From assembly GCF_900102945.1 (NCBI RefSeq), contig NZ_FNGI01000002.1:403393-467392 (forward strand): a stretch of DNA of 64,000 bases, given 5' to 3'. The notes under the pieces are model-generated. The model saw nothing but the letters and a program-made list of their open reading frames with translations, did no database searches and had not been told where the DNA came from. Positions within the stretch are counted from its first letter, which is position 1. The number at the start of each line of letters is the position of its first letter. The stretch comes from Modicisalibacter muralis (GTDB lineage: Bacteria; Pseudomonadota; Gammaproteobacteria; Pseudomonadales; Halomonadaceae). Positions 37,249-47,524 of this stretch are shown in pieces. The position numbers were made by a program, and so were the translations under genes.

Positions 37249-39669
37249 TTAGAATTGGGTCGGTTGATAGCCGGGTACGGCCTGCTCGAAGAAGGCATCG
37301 GCGCCTTGGCCGACACCGCCCAGACCTTTGAACACGAAACGCAGGAAAATTCCACGATCAGTGTAATCGTCCTCGATGGTGTTGGCGGTGTCATTGTCCT
37401 CGATCCACTCGCGCCAGGCGACCTGCACGGCGACGCAGCAGTCGTTCCACTGGATGCCGGCGAGCTGTTCCAGCGCGCGGTCGTTGGTGTTGTCGTAGGC
37501 GAACTTGCCGATCAGATCCCAGCTCGCGCCGATCTTGTAGGCGAACGAGGCCAGGTAATCCTCGCGGTCATAGCTCAGTTGATCCTCTTCGTCGCCGGTA
37601 GGGTCGAAACCTTCGAGTTGCCAACGGTAACCCAGGTTGAGCACATGACCGGCGGGGTGGCGATAGCGCAGATAGGTCGCGGTACTCTCGGTACGCTCGC
37701 GATGGGCATCGTAGAACCAGGCATAGCGCGTACTCCACCGCTCGGTGATCTGCCAGTCGAGCTGGGTGACGATCGGCGATTGATCGCGGGTGGCGTCGTA
37801 CCAACCGATGGGGTTGCTTTCGCGATCGGGAATATCCAGGTTGCCCTCCATTCCGATCGCGCGTTCGTCGAAGTAAGTGCTCTGCCCGACAGCCAGCGAC
37901 AGCCGCTGGCGGCCGCTGTCGTCCTCGAGGAAACGCGTCGCCACGCCATAGGACAACTTGTTGACGTCACCGATCCGGTCAGAACCCGAGAACCGATACG
38001 GCGACCACAACTGGCCATACGAAAAGGCCCGCTCGTCGCTATCGAAATCGGGGAACTCGCTCTGGTCACGCTCCGGCACGTAGGCGTAGTACAGCCGTGG
38101 CTCGAGCGTCTGGCGCCAGGCGTCGCCGAACAGCTCGACATCGCGTTCGAAAATCAGGCCGCTGTCCAGCGAACTCACCGGTACGGTACGCGTCAGGCTC
38201 TCGTCGCGGTCGGTCTCGCGCTGCCCGTAATCGAGCTGGTAGGCGGTTTGCAGCAGTTCGAAACGCGGCTCGAAGAAGCCCCAACTGGTTTCGCCCCGCC
38301 AGCCGACGGCCGGTGACAGATGAACCCGCGTGCCGTTGGCCGACTCGCTCAGCGGCACCTCGGTTTCGTCGACATCGCGCCAGAAGCGCGTGGCGTTGGA
38401 GCGCCACTGCTGATAGAAGCCGTTGTCCTGCGACCAGCGTGCGTTGGCGGTCAGGCTGGGCAGGCGGTAGAACGGCTTGTCGTTATCGGTCAGCGGGAAC
38501 TCGAGACTCTGGTAGCCCTGGGCGCGGGCGTCGAGCTGCCAGGTCGTGCCGCTATAGCTGAGCTGCGCCAGGCGCGGCAGGTAATCGGTATCGGCCTCGG
38601 CGAAATTACGTCCGAAATCGTCGAAGTAGCGACCGTCGCTGGCTGCCCCGTAGCGCAGGTTGTAGCGCAGGCGCGGCGTGAAATAGCCGCGATGCCTATA
38701 GTCGACATACCAGCGATCCTCGCCGTCGAAGGCGTCATCCGGATCGTTGGGGTTGTCGCTATCGCCGCCGCCCTTGTCATCGTCGATGTAGGCCCCTTCG
38801 ATCTGGCCGACATCCTCGGGAAACAGGTAACGAAACTGACCGCCCATCAGCAGCCCATGATCGGTGATCCAGCGCGGCGTGATGGTCGCGTCGTAATTGG
38901 GCGCGAGGTTGAGATAGTACGGCTGGGCGTAATCGAAGGCGCCATTGGAGAAGCCAAGCACCGGCCACAGGAAGCCGCTCTGGCGGCGGTCGTCGATGGG
39001 AAAGCGCAGCCATGGCCAATAGAACACCGGCACGTCGGCGACCTTGAGGCGGGCATGGGTCGCGGTTCCGTAACCCTCGGCCCGGTTGATCGTCACCTCG
39101 TTGCCAACCAGTTTCCAGGCATCGCTGCCCGGCGCGCAGGTCGTGAAACTGGCTTCATTCAGGCGGTAACGACCGTCTTTCAGACGGGCCAAGCGCATGG
39201 CGTCGCCGCGCAGGCGCGACTCATGCAATACGTAATGTGCGGTGCCAACCTGGGCGGCGTCGCTATCCAGCGCCATCTGCGCGGATTCGCCACGCACCAG
39301 CAGGCCCTGATCGCGCAGCGCCAGTGGCCCTTCGGAGAAGGCGGTGTCGCGCGCGGCGTTGACGCGCACTTTAGGTGACACCAGTTGCGTGGTGCCGCGA
39401 CGCAACACCACCTCGCCGCGCAGCAGCGTTTCGCCCTGGTCGCCGTACTCGGCGCTGTCCGATATCGACAGCACTTCCTCGGGGGTTTCGCCAGCGGCCA
39501 GCCGATATTCCGGCATCACATAACGCCCCGGACACAGGGCGTTGGGCGGGGCGTCCTCGCCCCAGGGCTGCCAATCGAGTTGCGCCGCCGGTAGCGACGG
39601 TGGCGGCGCGGCCTGAGCGCAGGTCGTGGTCAGGCCGGCGAGGGCAGTCCAAAACAGTCGCTTGCCCAT
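37249..39669 (-). CDS. lptD: LPS assembly outer-membrane protein LptD
   Basis: 806 residues: signal peptide of about 20, an N-terminal OstA-like beta-jellyroll (about 60-190, SAEYGDQGETLLRGEVVLRR) and a large C-terminal beta-barrel ending VPGYQPTQF. Cysteines lie near the N-terminus (NALCPGRY), in TTCAPGSD and as a pair (NDCCVAVQV) near the C-terminus, consistent with the interdomain disulfides needed for function. It inserts lipopolysaccharide into the outer leaflet with LptE. It heads the surA-pdxA-rsmA-apaGH operon and is divergent from amgK-murU. Confidence 0.95.
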   Translation of the reverse strand: MGKRLFWTALAGLTTTCAQAAPPPSLPAAQLDWQPWGEDAPPNALCPGRYVMPEYRLAAGETPEEVLSISDSAEYGDQGETLLRGEVVLRRGTTQLVSPKVRVNAARDTAFSEGPLALRDQGLLVRGESAQMALDSDAAQVGTAHYVLHESRLRGDAMRLARLKDGRYRLNEASFTTCAPGSDAWKLVGNEVTINRAEGYGTATHARLKVADVPVFYWPWLRFPIDDRRQSGFLWPVLGFSNGAFDYAQPYYLNLAPNYDATITPRWITDHGLLMGGQFRYLFPEDVGQIEGAYIDDDKGGGDSDNPNDPDDAFDGEDRWYVDYRHRGYFTPRLRYNLRYGAASDGRYFDDFGRNFAEADTDYLPRLAQLSYSGTTWQLDARAQGYQSLEFPLTDNDKPFYRLPSLTANARWSQDNGFYQQWRSNATRFWRDVDETEVPLSESANGTRVHLSPAVGWRGETSWGFFEPRFELLQTAYQLDYGQRETDRDESLTRTVPVSSLDSGLIFERDVELFGDAWRQTLEPRLYYAYVPERDQSEFPDFDSDERAFSYGQLWSPYRFSGSDRIGDVNKLSYGVATRFLEDDSGRQRLSLAVGQSTYFDERAIGMEGNLDIPDRESNPIGWYDATRDQSPIVTQLDWQITERWSTRYAWFYDAHRERTESTATYLRYRHPAGHVLNLGYRWQLEGFDPTGDEEDQLSYDREDYLASFAYKIGASWDLIGKFAYDNTNDRALEQLAGIQWNDCCVAVQVAWREWIEDNDTANTIEDDYTDRGIFLRFVFKGLGGVGQGADAFFEQAVPGYQPTQF

Positions 39670-39702
39670 GGGTCCTCGGTGTCCTTGGCGGTTGGAATCG
39701 GT

Positions 39703-39708
39703 ATTATA
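39703..39708 (-). promoter_or_regulatory. Possible lptD promoter (-10 element)
   Basis: TATAAT on the minus strand, 34 bp upstream of the lptD start codon, with TG directly before it. No clear -35 hexamer is visible. Confidence 0.35.
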
Positions 39709-39834
39709 CAGTCCCCGCGATGCGCGTCCTCCCCTGCAACACAGGCGAGGCCGGTCGCTGAGGATGCGCTGGGAGCGCCCTCAGCATGCGGTGACGAACC
39801 GTGCCAGTCAACCAGCGACAAGCAAGGAGCCCGC

Positions 39835-41552
<1,718 letters not shown>

Positions 41553-41630
41553 GCACGGCCTTATTCGACGCCGTTGCGCAGATGCTATGCTGCACAATCA
41601 AAACTCATACGAGAGAAGGAAAGCGAGCCG

Positions 41631-42050
41631 ATGAAAGCCAGCGTCAAGTGGACCGATGGTCGCCAGTTCGTCGCCGAGACCGGCAGCGGCCACAGCGTGG
41701 TGATCGATGGGCCACCCGATCACGGTGGCCGCAACACCGGGCCGCGTCCGATGGAAATGCTGCTGATGGGTCTCGGCGCCTGCACGTCCTTCGACGTACT
41801 GGATATCCTCGAGAAATCCCGCGCGCCGGTCAGCGACTGCGTGGCAAACATCGACGCCGAACGCGCCGATAGCGTGCCTAGCGTGTTCACCAAGATTCAC
41901 GTGCACTTCACCGTCACCGGCAAAGGGCTCAAGGAAAATCAGGTCAAGCGCGCCGTCGAGCTGTCGGCAGAAAAATATTGCAGCGCCTCGATCATGCTCG
42001 CCAACGGCGGCGTCGAGGTGTCACATTCCTATGAAATCGTCGATGCGTAA
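41631..42050 (+). CDS. OsmC-like protein (YhfA type)
   Basis: 139 residues of the OsmC/Ohr fold with the two reactive cysteines in LGACTSFDVLDIL (near 59) and EKYCSAS (near 116). Members reduce organic hydroperoxides or act on thiols; the YhfA subgroup has no firm function. The ATG at 41631 is chosen from family length. A hairpin (TGCCGGGC/GCCCGGCA) follows at about 42069-42095. Confidence 0.88.
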   Translation: MKASVKWTDGRQFVAETGSGHSVVIDGPPDHGGRNTGPRPMEMLLMGLGACTSFDVLDILEKSRAPVSDCVANIDAERADSVPSVFTKIHVHFTVTGKGLKENQVKRAVELSAEKYCSASIMLANGGVEVSHSYEIVDA

Positions 42051-42257
42051 AGCGCAGAATTTTTTTGTGCCGGGCAAGTGCGTCGCCCGGCATGGATGTG
42101 CATAATACGCACCTTTCCAAGGCCAAGTGCCAAGCTCCGGTCAGCCCATATCCGGCCGGAACGTCGCGAGCGCAGCAGCTTTACGCGGTTCGTCCACCCG
42201 GGTACCGGCGCCTGTTCGCCGGATAGCCACCACCTGCCAGATTAGGGAGGCTCGGAA

Positions 42258-43052
42258 ATGACCGACAATCTCCGACTCCACGGGTTCAACAACCTGACCA
42301 GCTCGCTGAGCTTCAACATCTACGATATCTGCTACGCCAAGACGGAAGAACAGCGTGAGGCGTACATCGACTATATCGATGAATTGTACAATGCCGAGCG
42401 GCTGACCCAGATTCTCAGGGATGTCACTAATATCATCGGCGCCCACGTGCTCAACATCGCACGTCAGGATTACGAACCGCATGGCGCCAGCGTGACAATC
42501 CTGATCGCCGAGCACGAGCTGGAAGATGCCGACCCGGAACATACCGAACCCGGTCCCGGCCCGCTTCCCCAGACCGTGCTCGGCCATCTCGACAAGAGCC
42601 ACGTTACCGTGCACACCTACCCGGAGTCGCACCCGGACAACGGCATCAGCACCTTTCGTCTGGATATCGACGTCTCGACCTGTGGCATGATCAGCCCACT
42701 AAAGGCACTGAATTACCTGATTCACAGCTTCGATTCCGACATCGTCACTACCGATTATCGGGTGCGCGGCTTCACCCGCGACGTCGACGGCCGCAAGCTG
42801 TTCATCGATCACCAGATCGATTCGATTCAGGACTACCTGGCCGAGGACACCAAGAACGCCTACCAGATGATGGACGTCAACGTTTATCAGGAGAACATGT
42901 TCCACACCAAGATGCTGCTCAAGGATTTCGATCTCGACAATTACCTGTTCGGCACCTCGCGCCGTGACCTGACCTTCGAGGAAGCACGCGATATCGAGAA
43001 CCGACTGCGCAACGAGATGCTCGAGATCTTCTATTCGCGGAATATGGACTGA
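42258..43052 (+). CDS. speD: S-adenosylmethionine decarboxylase proenzyme (class 1A)
   Basis: 264 residues, the exact E. coli-type length. [16 protein letters not shown] contains the self-cleavage site, Lys113-Ser114, where the serine becomes the pyruvoyl cofactor. It produces decarboxylated SAM for spermidine synthesis. The start has GGGAGG ahead. No speE is adjacent. A 206-bp leader separates it from the OsmC gene, and the repeat array begins 8 bp after its stop codon. Confidence 0.96.
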   Translation: MTDNLRLHGFNNLTSSLSFNIYDICYAKTEEQREAYIDYIDELYNAERLTQILRDVTNIIGAHVLNIARQDYEPHGASVTILIAEHELEDADPEHTEPGPGPLPQTVLGHLDKSHVTVHTYPESHPDNGISTFRLDIDVSTCGMISPLKALNYLIHSFDSDIVTTDYRVRGFTRDVDGRKLFIDHQIDSIQDYLAEDTKNAYQMMDVNVYQENMFHTKMLLKDFDLDNYLFGTSRRDLTFEEARDIENRLRNEMLEIFYSRNMD

Positions 43053-43060
43053 CGCGGCTA

Positions 43061-43116
43061 GCTAGAAGCTAGAAGCTAGAAGCTAGAAGCTAGAAGCTAG
43101 AAGCTAGAAGCTAGAA
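43061..43116. repeat. Eight perfect tandem copies of the heptamer GCTAGAA
   Basis: 56 bp of uninterrupted 7-bp units directly downstream of speD. The reverse complement of the same or a one-base variant heptamer recurs inside the neighbouring stem-loop array, so the two can pair. The number of units may vary between strains. Confidence 0.95.
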
Positions 43117-43143
43117 TGATCCTAGCTCCCTGTTTTTCTTCAA

Positions 43144-43287
43144 GGCGCGTAGCGCCGATCTTCCAGCTTCCAGCCGCGTAGCGGCGCTCTTCTAGCTTGC
43201 GGTTAGGCGCGTAGCGCCGATCTTCCAGCTTCCAGCCGCGTAGCGGCGCTCTTCCAGCTTGCGTCAGCCGCGAAGCGGCGCCCTTCC
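43144..43287. repeat. Stem-loop array with a 62-bp period between speD and coq7
   Basis: Two copies of a 62-bp unit (43144-43205 and 43206-43267) plus a partial third. Each unit has two compact hairpins, GGCGC-GTA-GCGCC and GCCGC-GTA-GCGGC, with CTTCCAGCTTCC-type linkers; a fifth hairpin (GAA loop) is at 43267-43279. The hairpins begin at 43144, 43173, 43206, 43235 and 43267. The pattern is REP/BIME-like and ends three bases before the coq7 stop codon. Confidence 0.9.
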
Positions 43288-43290
43288 GAC

Positions 43291-43932
43291 TTATAGCTTA
43301 TAGACGCTCTTGGTCATCACCTTCGACATCAACTTCATGCCGAACTTGACCGGAAACGGAAACCGACTGCCGCCTGCCTCCAGCGCCCAGCGTTCATGAT
43401 GGGCTTCGTCTTCGCGCATCTGCTCGAGCACCGCTCGCGAGCGCCGATCGCCGATCGGCAACTTATCCAGATGCGCATCGAGGTGCTTGCCGACCTGCTC
43501 TTCGGTCGCGGCGACGAAACCCAGGCTGACGCGTTCGCCAATCGCGCCAGCCGCGGCACCGAGCCCGAATGAGGCGGTATAGAACAGCGGATTGAGGTAA
43601 CTGGTGCGGCCGTTGAGCTCCTCGATGCGCGCATCGCACCAGGCCAGATGGTCGATTTCCTCCTGCGCGGCCTGCTCCATCTGCTCGCGCGTGTCGGCCA
43701 GCTTGGCGGTCAACCCCTGCCCCTGGTACAGCGCCTGGGCGCAGACTTCGCCAGTATGGTTGATGCGCATCAAACCTTCGGCGTGCTGGCGCTCCAGGTC
43801 GTCCATTTCACCATCGCGCACGTCAGCGGCGGGCGAAGGCCGAGATGGCTGCGCGGCATGCGGCACCAAGGTGCGCAGCACGGTATCGAACTGCTGGATC
43901 AGGTGATCGGTGCGCGTTAGCTTACGAAGCAT
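43291..43932 (-). CDS. coq7: 3-demethoxyubiquinol hydroxylase Coq7
   Basis: 213 residues of the di-iron Coq7 family: [21 protein letters not shown] near residue 53, [13 protein letters not shown] near 91 and [14 protein letters not shown] near 173 supply the ExxH-type iron ligands. It hydroxylates the penultimate ubiquinone intermediate at the membrane. The last codons (SVYKL) are themselves encoded by a heptamer-like repeat (TATAAGC), a sign that the adjacent repeat extends into the gene end. Confidence 0.95.
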   Translation of the reverse strand: MLRKLTRTDHLIQQFDTVLRTLVPHAAQPSRPSPAADVRDGEMDDLERQHAEGLMRINHTGEVCAQALYQGQGLTAKLADTREQMEQAAQEEIDHLAWCDARIEELNGRTSYLNPLFYTASFGLGAAAGAIGERVSLGFVAATEEQVGKHLDAHLDKLPIGDRRSRAVLEQMREDEAHHERWALEAGGSRFPFPVKFGMKLMSKVMTKSVYKL

Positions 43933-43996
43933 GTTATCCCCCTGACTAAAAACTGATCTTTACACCATCCCGCCGCCCATCGACGCACATGAAAGA

Positions 43997-44026
43997 GCCG
44001 CGCCCGGCATCACTACCGGGAACGGC
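43997..44026 (-). terminator. Hairpin terminator after the HIT gene
   Basis: Stem of CCCGG/CCGGG plus GCCG/CGGC with a small internal loop, 77 bp past the HIT stop on the minus strand, followed by CTCTTTC. Moderate support. Confidence 0.4.
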
Positions 44027-44102
44027 CCTGGAATGCACCGGATGCGTCGCACGCTTGAAGGGGTCGCGACTCACATCGTGTGATTGCGTCGCTGGGCGCC
44101 AG

Positions 44103-44444
44103 CTAGCCAGCCGGCCATGTAAAGCGGCGGCCGCCCATCAGGTGCATGTGTATATGATAGACCGTCTGGCCAGCGCCTTCATTGCAATTCATCACCACGC
44201 GATAACCATCCTCGGCAAAACCCGCCTCGCGCGCCACCCTGGCGGCAACCAGGGGTAAGCGACCCACGACCTCGAGATCGTCTTCCCGAATGTCGTTGAG
44301 TGTCGCGATATGCTTCTTGGGGATGATCAGCACATGGGTCGGCGCTTGCGGGTTGATGTCATTGAAGGCCAGCACATGCTCGTCCTCGTAGACGACATCC
44401 GGTTCGATCTCGCGGTTGACCATCTTGCAGAACAGGCAATCCAT
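44103..44444 (-). CDS. hinT: HIT family purine nucleoside phosphoramidase
   Basis: 113 residues. The catalytic histidine triad HIHMHLMGG is near residue 98, and CLFCKMVNREI is at 3-13. HinT hydrolyses adenosine 5'-phosphoramidates and protein-bound AMP. It follows prkB by 27 bp on the same strand. Confidence 0.94.
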   Translation of the reverse strand: MDCLFCKMVNREIEPDVVYEDEHVLAFNDINPQAPTHVLIIPKKHIATLNDIREDDLEVVGRLPLVAARVAREAGFAEDGYRVVMNCNEGAGQTVYHIHMHLMGGRRFTWPAG

Positions 44445-44471
44445 GACTCGCTCCTTTGGAATAGTCGATAT

Positions 44472-45344
44472 CTAACGAAAACGCCGTTGACTCAACAGAT
44501 GGCGCACCACCGGCGCAAGAATCAGCTCCATCGCCAACGACAGACGCGAGCCCGGCACGACCAGGGTGTGCGGTCGGCTCATGAAGGCGTCCTGGATCAT
44601 CGCCAGCAGATAAGGAAAATCCACCGTCGAGGGATCGCGAAAGCGGATCACCACGAAGGACTCGGCGTCGGTGGGAATGTCCTGCACCTCGAAGGGGTTG
44701 GAGGTATCCACCGTCGGCACGCGCTGGAAGTTGATATGGGTGCGCGAGAATTGCGGCTGGATGTAGCGTACGTAGTCGTGCATGCGGCCGAGGATGGTGT
44801 CGATCACCGCTTCCTGGGAGTAGCCGCGTAGCTTGGTATCGCGATCGATCTTCTGAATCCATTCCAGGTTCATGGTCGGCGCCACACCGACCAGCAGGTC
44901 GACATGCCGGGCAATATCGTAATCGCCGGTGACCAGGCCGCCGTGAAGCCCCTCGTAGAATAGCAAATCGGTGCCCTGGGGCAGCGCCTGCCAATCGGTG
45001 AAGGTGCCAATCTGGCAACCGGCTTCGATCATGCGTTTGTCTTCGGCATGAATGTAATGGCGGTAGGTACCGCTGCCGCTGTCGCCGTACTCCTGGAACA
45101 GCGCCTCGAGGCGATCGAGCAGGTTGGCCTCGACGGCGAAATGCGACAACTCATCCTTGCGATCGGGCTCCTCGCGGAAGATGCGCGTCAGTTCTTCCTT
45201 GGTGTAACGGTGGAAGGCGTCGCCATCGACGAAGGCGGCATGCACGTCCTCGCGTGAGAACATGCGTTCGAAGGTCCGTCGCACCGTGGTGGTCCCGGCA
45301 CCCGATGAGCCGGTCACGGCGACGACTGGGTATTCCCGCGACAT
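44472..45344 (-). CDS. prkB: Phosphoribulokinase-like protein PrkB
   Basis: 290 residues of the phosphoribulokinase/uridine kinase P-loop family: Walker A GSSGAGTTTV at 12-21, FVDGDAFHRY near 38, then RKDELSHF and FYEGLHGGLV. This is the non-photosynthetic type also present in E. coli; no RuBisCO gene is in the window, and the physiological substrate is unclear. Its ATG overlaps the TGA of a 46-codon gene (TGATG), so its translation is probably coupled to it. Confidence 0.9.
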   Translation of the reverse strand: MSREYPVVAVTGSSGAGTTTVRRTFERMFSREDVHAAFVDGDAFHRYTKEELTRIFREEPDRKDELSHFAVEANLLDRLEALFQEYGDSGSGTYRHYIHAEDKRMIEAGCQIGTFTDWQALPQGTDLLFYEGLHGGLVTGDYDIARHVDLLVGVAPTMNLEWIQKIDRDTKLRGYSQEAVIDTILGRMHDYVRYIQPQFSRTHINFQRVPTVDTSNPFEVQDIPTDAESFVVIRFRDPSTVDFPYLLAMIQDAFMSRPHTLVVPGSRLSLAMELILAPVVRHLLSQRRFR

Positions 45345-45484
45345 CAGTCGGTATCCCGCTGCTGCGCCAACACACCGACGGCTACGTTGGTTGGCCTGCC
45401 GCTCGGCGTGTCACCGATACATGGCGTCAGCGCATGGTGATGCCTGGTATCCGCAACGAGAAATTCACGCTGAACACGCGACAT
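45344..45484 (-). CDS. Small 46-residue protein, translationally coupled to prkB
   Basis: A short reading frame starting at the ATG at 45484-45482, preceded by AAGGAG with seven bases of spacing. The protein is MSRVQREFLVADTRHHHALT, then PCIGDTPSGRPTNVAVGVLA and QQRDTD. Its TGA overlaps the prkB ATG as TGATG. It is hydrophilic with a His-rich patch (RHHHAL) and one cysteine; no signal peptide or membrane segment. I do not recognise it. The strong ribosome-binding site and the overlap argue for a real gene or a leader peptide. Confidence 0.55.
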   Translation of the reverse strand: MSRVQREFLVADTRHHHALTPCIGDTPSGRPTNVAVGVLAQQRDTD

Positions 45485-45533
45485 GGCGGGCTCCTTGTCA
45501 GTGGTATCGATAGTAGATTGGCGCTAGGCGAAC

Positions 45534-46820
45534 TCAGGACTCGCGAGCTATGGCGCGGTAGGCGATATCGCGGCGATACAGCACGTCGTCCCAGCGGATC
45601 GCCGCCACCCCGTCGTAGGCACGATCACGTGCTTGGGAGACAGATTCACCCAAGGCGGTTACACATAGCACGCGCCCGCCGCTGGTGACGACCCGACCTT
45701 GGTCGCCTGGCGCGGTACCGGCATGGAACACCTTGCAGCCGCTGGTCTCGGCCTCATCCAGCCCATCGATGACGTCGCCCTTGCGATAACGGCCAGGATA
45801 GCCACCGGCGGCCATTACCACGCCAACTGCGGCGCGCTTGTCCCAGTCGCAGCTTTGCTCGCCAAGCCGCCCCTCGGCGCCCGCCAGGCACAGCTCGATC
45901 AGATCGCTTTGCAGACGCAGCAGTATCGGCTGGGTCTCGGGGTCGCCGAAACGGCAGTTATACTCGATGACCTTCGGCGCGCCGCTCGCGTCGATCATCA
46001 ACCCGGCATACAGAAAGCCACTGTAGGGATGACCCTCGGCGGACATGCCTTTGACGGTGGGCAGAATCACCTCATCGAGGATGCGCTGGTAGACCGTATC
46101 GGTGACCACCGGCGCCGGTGAGTAGGCCCCCATGCCACCGGTGTTGGGGCCGGTGTCGCCATCGAAGGCGCGCTTGTGATCCTGGCTGGTGGCCATCGGC
46201 AATACATGCTCGCCATCGACCATGACGATGAAGCTGGCCTCCTCGCCGTCGAGAAACTCCTCGATGACCACCCGCGCGCCGGCATCGCCGAAGGCATTGG
46301 CTTCGAGCATGTCATGCACCGCCGCCTCGGCCTCGGCCTGGGTCATGGCCACGATCACGCCCTTGCCGGCGGCCAGGCCATCGGCCTTGATGACGATCGG
46401 CGCGCCTTTCTCGGCGAGATACTCAAGCGCCGGGGCAACCTCGGTGAAGGTCGCGTAAGCGGCGCTGGGAATTGCATGGCGGGCAAGAAAATCCTTGGTG
46501 AAGGACTTCGATCCCTCGAGCTGGGCGGCAGCCTGGGTAGGACCGAATATGGTCAGCCCGGCGGCGCGAAAGCGATCGACCACGCCGGCGACCAGCGGCG
46601 CCTCGGGCCCGACGATGGTCAACCCGACGCCGTTGCCATGGGCGAAGGCCTGCAGTCCGGCCAGGTCGTCGGCGGCGATATTGATATTGGTCAGCTTGGG
46701 TTCGCGCGCTGTGCCAGCATTGCCCGGCGCGACGAATACGGCCTCCACGGCGGGTGACTGGGCCGCTTTCCAGGCCAACGCATGCTCGCGGCCGCCGCCG
46801 CCGATGATCAGAACCTTCAT
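45534..46820 (-). CDS. purD: Phosphoribosylamine-glycine ligase
   Basis: 428 residues of the ATP-grasp fold: MKVLIIGGGGREHALAWKA at the start, IVIKADGLAAGKGV near 139, GPNTGGMGAYSPAPV near 221 and VIEYNCRFGDPETQ near 282. It joins glycine to phosphoribosylamine in purine synthesis. The start at 46820 matches the family; the long upstream frame is rejected. purH is not adjacent in the window. A heptamer repeat lies 68 bp upstream. Confidence 0.96.
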   Translation of the reverse strand: MKVLIIGGGGREHALAWKAAQSPAVEAVFVAPGNAGTAREPKLTNINIAADDLAGLQAFAHGNGVGLTIVGPEAPLVAGVVDRFRAAGLTIFGPTQAAAQLEGSKSFTKDFLARHAIPSAAYATFTEVAPALEYLAEKGAPIVIKADGLAAGKGVIVAMTQAEAEAAVHDMLEANAFGDAGARVVIEEFLDGEEASFIVMVDGEHVLPMATSQDHKRAFDGDTGPNTGGMGAYSPAPVVTDTVYQRILDEVILPTVKGMSAEGHPYSGFLYAGLMIDASGAPKVIEYNCRFGDPETQPILLRLQSDLIELCLAGAEGRLGEQSCDWDKRAAVGVVMAAGGYPGRYRKGDVIDGLDEAETSGCKVFHAGTAPGDQGRVVTSGGRVLCVTALGESVSQARDRAYDGVAAIRWDDVLYRRDIAYRAIARES

Positions 46821-46887
46821 CTGCAAACCTGCTCGGTAATGGGATTCACTGCGCCGCATTATGTCAGAAAGCGTGCTTTTCCGCTTG

Positions 46888-46908
46888 GCTCGTAGCTCGT
46901 AGCTCGTA
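46888..46908. repeat. Three tandem copies of the heptamer GCTCGTA
   Basis: A perfect 3 x 7-bp array plus flanking GC in the purD-phaR gap. With the preceding GG and following CC the whole stretch can fold on itself. The heptamer follows the same GCTNNNA pattern as the GCTAGAA array behind speD. Confidence 0.85.
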
Positions 46909-46927
46909 GCCAACGATCTAACGATGG

Positions 46928-47392
46928 CTATTTCTCGTCGTCTCTCTTGTCGTCGTCCTTGCCGGGGCCGGGCGGAGTCATCGTGCGCTGCCAGAAACGC
47001 ATGTTCTCTTCGGCCATTTCGCGCATCAACTCCACCGGCGAATGACGCATCGCCTGTTGCCATTGGTCCTGCAGATGCTTCTGCTGCTCGAGCATCAGTT
47101 GCGTGCCCTGCTCCAGATACCGCGCCAGTGGCAGCGGCTGAGACATGGCGTAGACGCGAATCAATTGCTCGAGCAGATCGTTGGAGAACACCTCGGCATC
47201 GCCATCGGCCTGCTCCTGCTCGATGATGATCGACAGCAAGATGGTACGCGTCAGGTCTTCGCCGGTCTTGGCATCCTCGACACGAAACGGCTCTTCGTCG
47301 AGGATCAGGCTGCGCAGGTCCTCGAGGGTCACATAACGGCTCTGCTGGGTATCGTAGAGCCGGCGGTTGGCATATTTGCGTATCACGCGCAC
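46928..47392 (-). CDS. phaR: Polyhydroxyalkanoate synthesis repressor PhaR
   Basis: 154 residues. The N-terminal DNA-binding domain VIRKYANRRLYDTQQSRYVT is at 3-22, followed by two PHB-accumulation domains (EDLTRTILLSIIIEQEQ near 54) and a charged C-terminal tail (GPGKDDDKRDDEK). It represses phasin genes and senses PHA granules. The start is a GTG at 47392 with AAAAGGAA ahead; the open frame reaches further upstream without a better site. It is divergent from rsmE. Confidence 0.92.
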   Translation of the reverse strand: MRVIRKYANRRLYDTQQSRYVTLEDLRSLILDEEPFRVEDAKTGEDLTRTILLSIIIEQEQADGDAEVFSNDLLEQLIRVYAMSQPLPLARYLEQGTQLMLEQQKHLQDQWQQAMRHSPVELMREMAEENMRFWQRTMTPPGPGKDDDKRDDEK

Positions 47393-47524
47393 GGCGCAGT
47401 TCCTTTTCTTGTCGTCATCAGTGCATTGTGCATCGCACCACCCGGCATGCAAGCGACATGTCACTTGCAGCATGATGCCTGGCAGTGCGTCAGCTAGAAT
47501 AATCGCCCGCTCGTTGGAGATACC

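Noticed and set aside
35845-38316. Long antisense open frame of 823 codons across surA and lptD
   Set aside because: It lies opposite two unmistakable genes, its composition is rich in Arg, Ala and His as expected from antisense GC-rich codons, and it has no recognisable domain or ribosome-binding site.
45534-47063. N-terminally extended PurD
   Set aside because: The conserved N-terminus MKVLIIGGGGREHALAW begins at 46820. The upstream extension crosses the heptamer repeat and reads antisense to phaR sequence.
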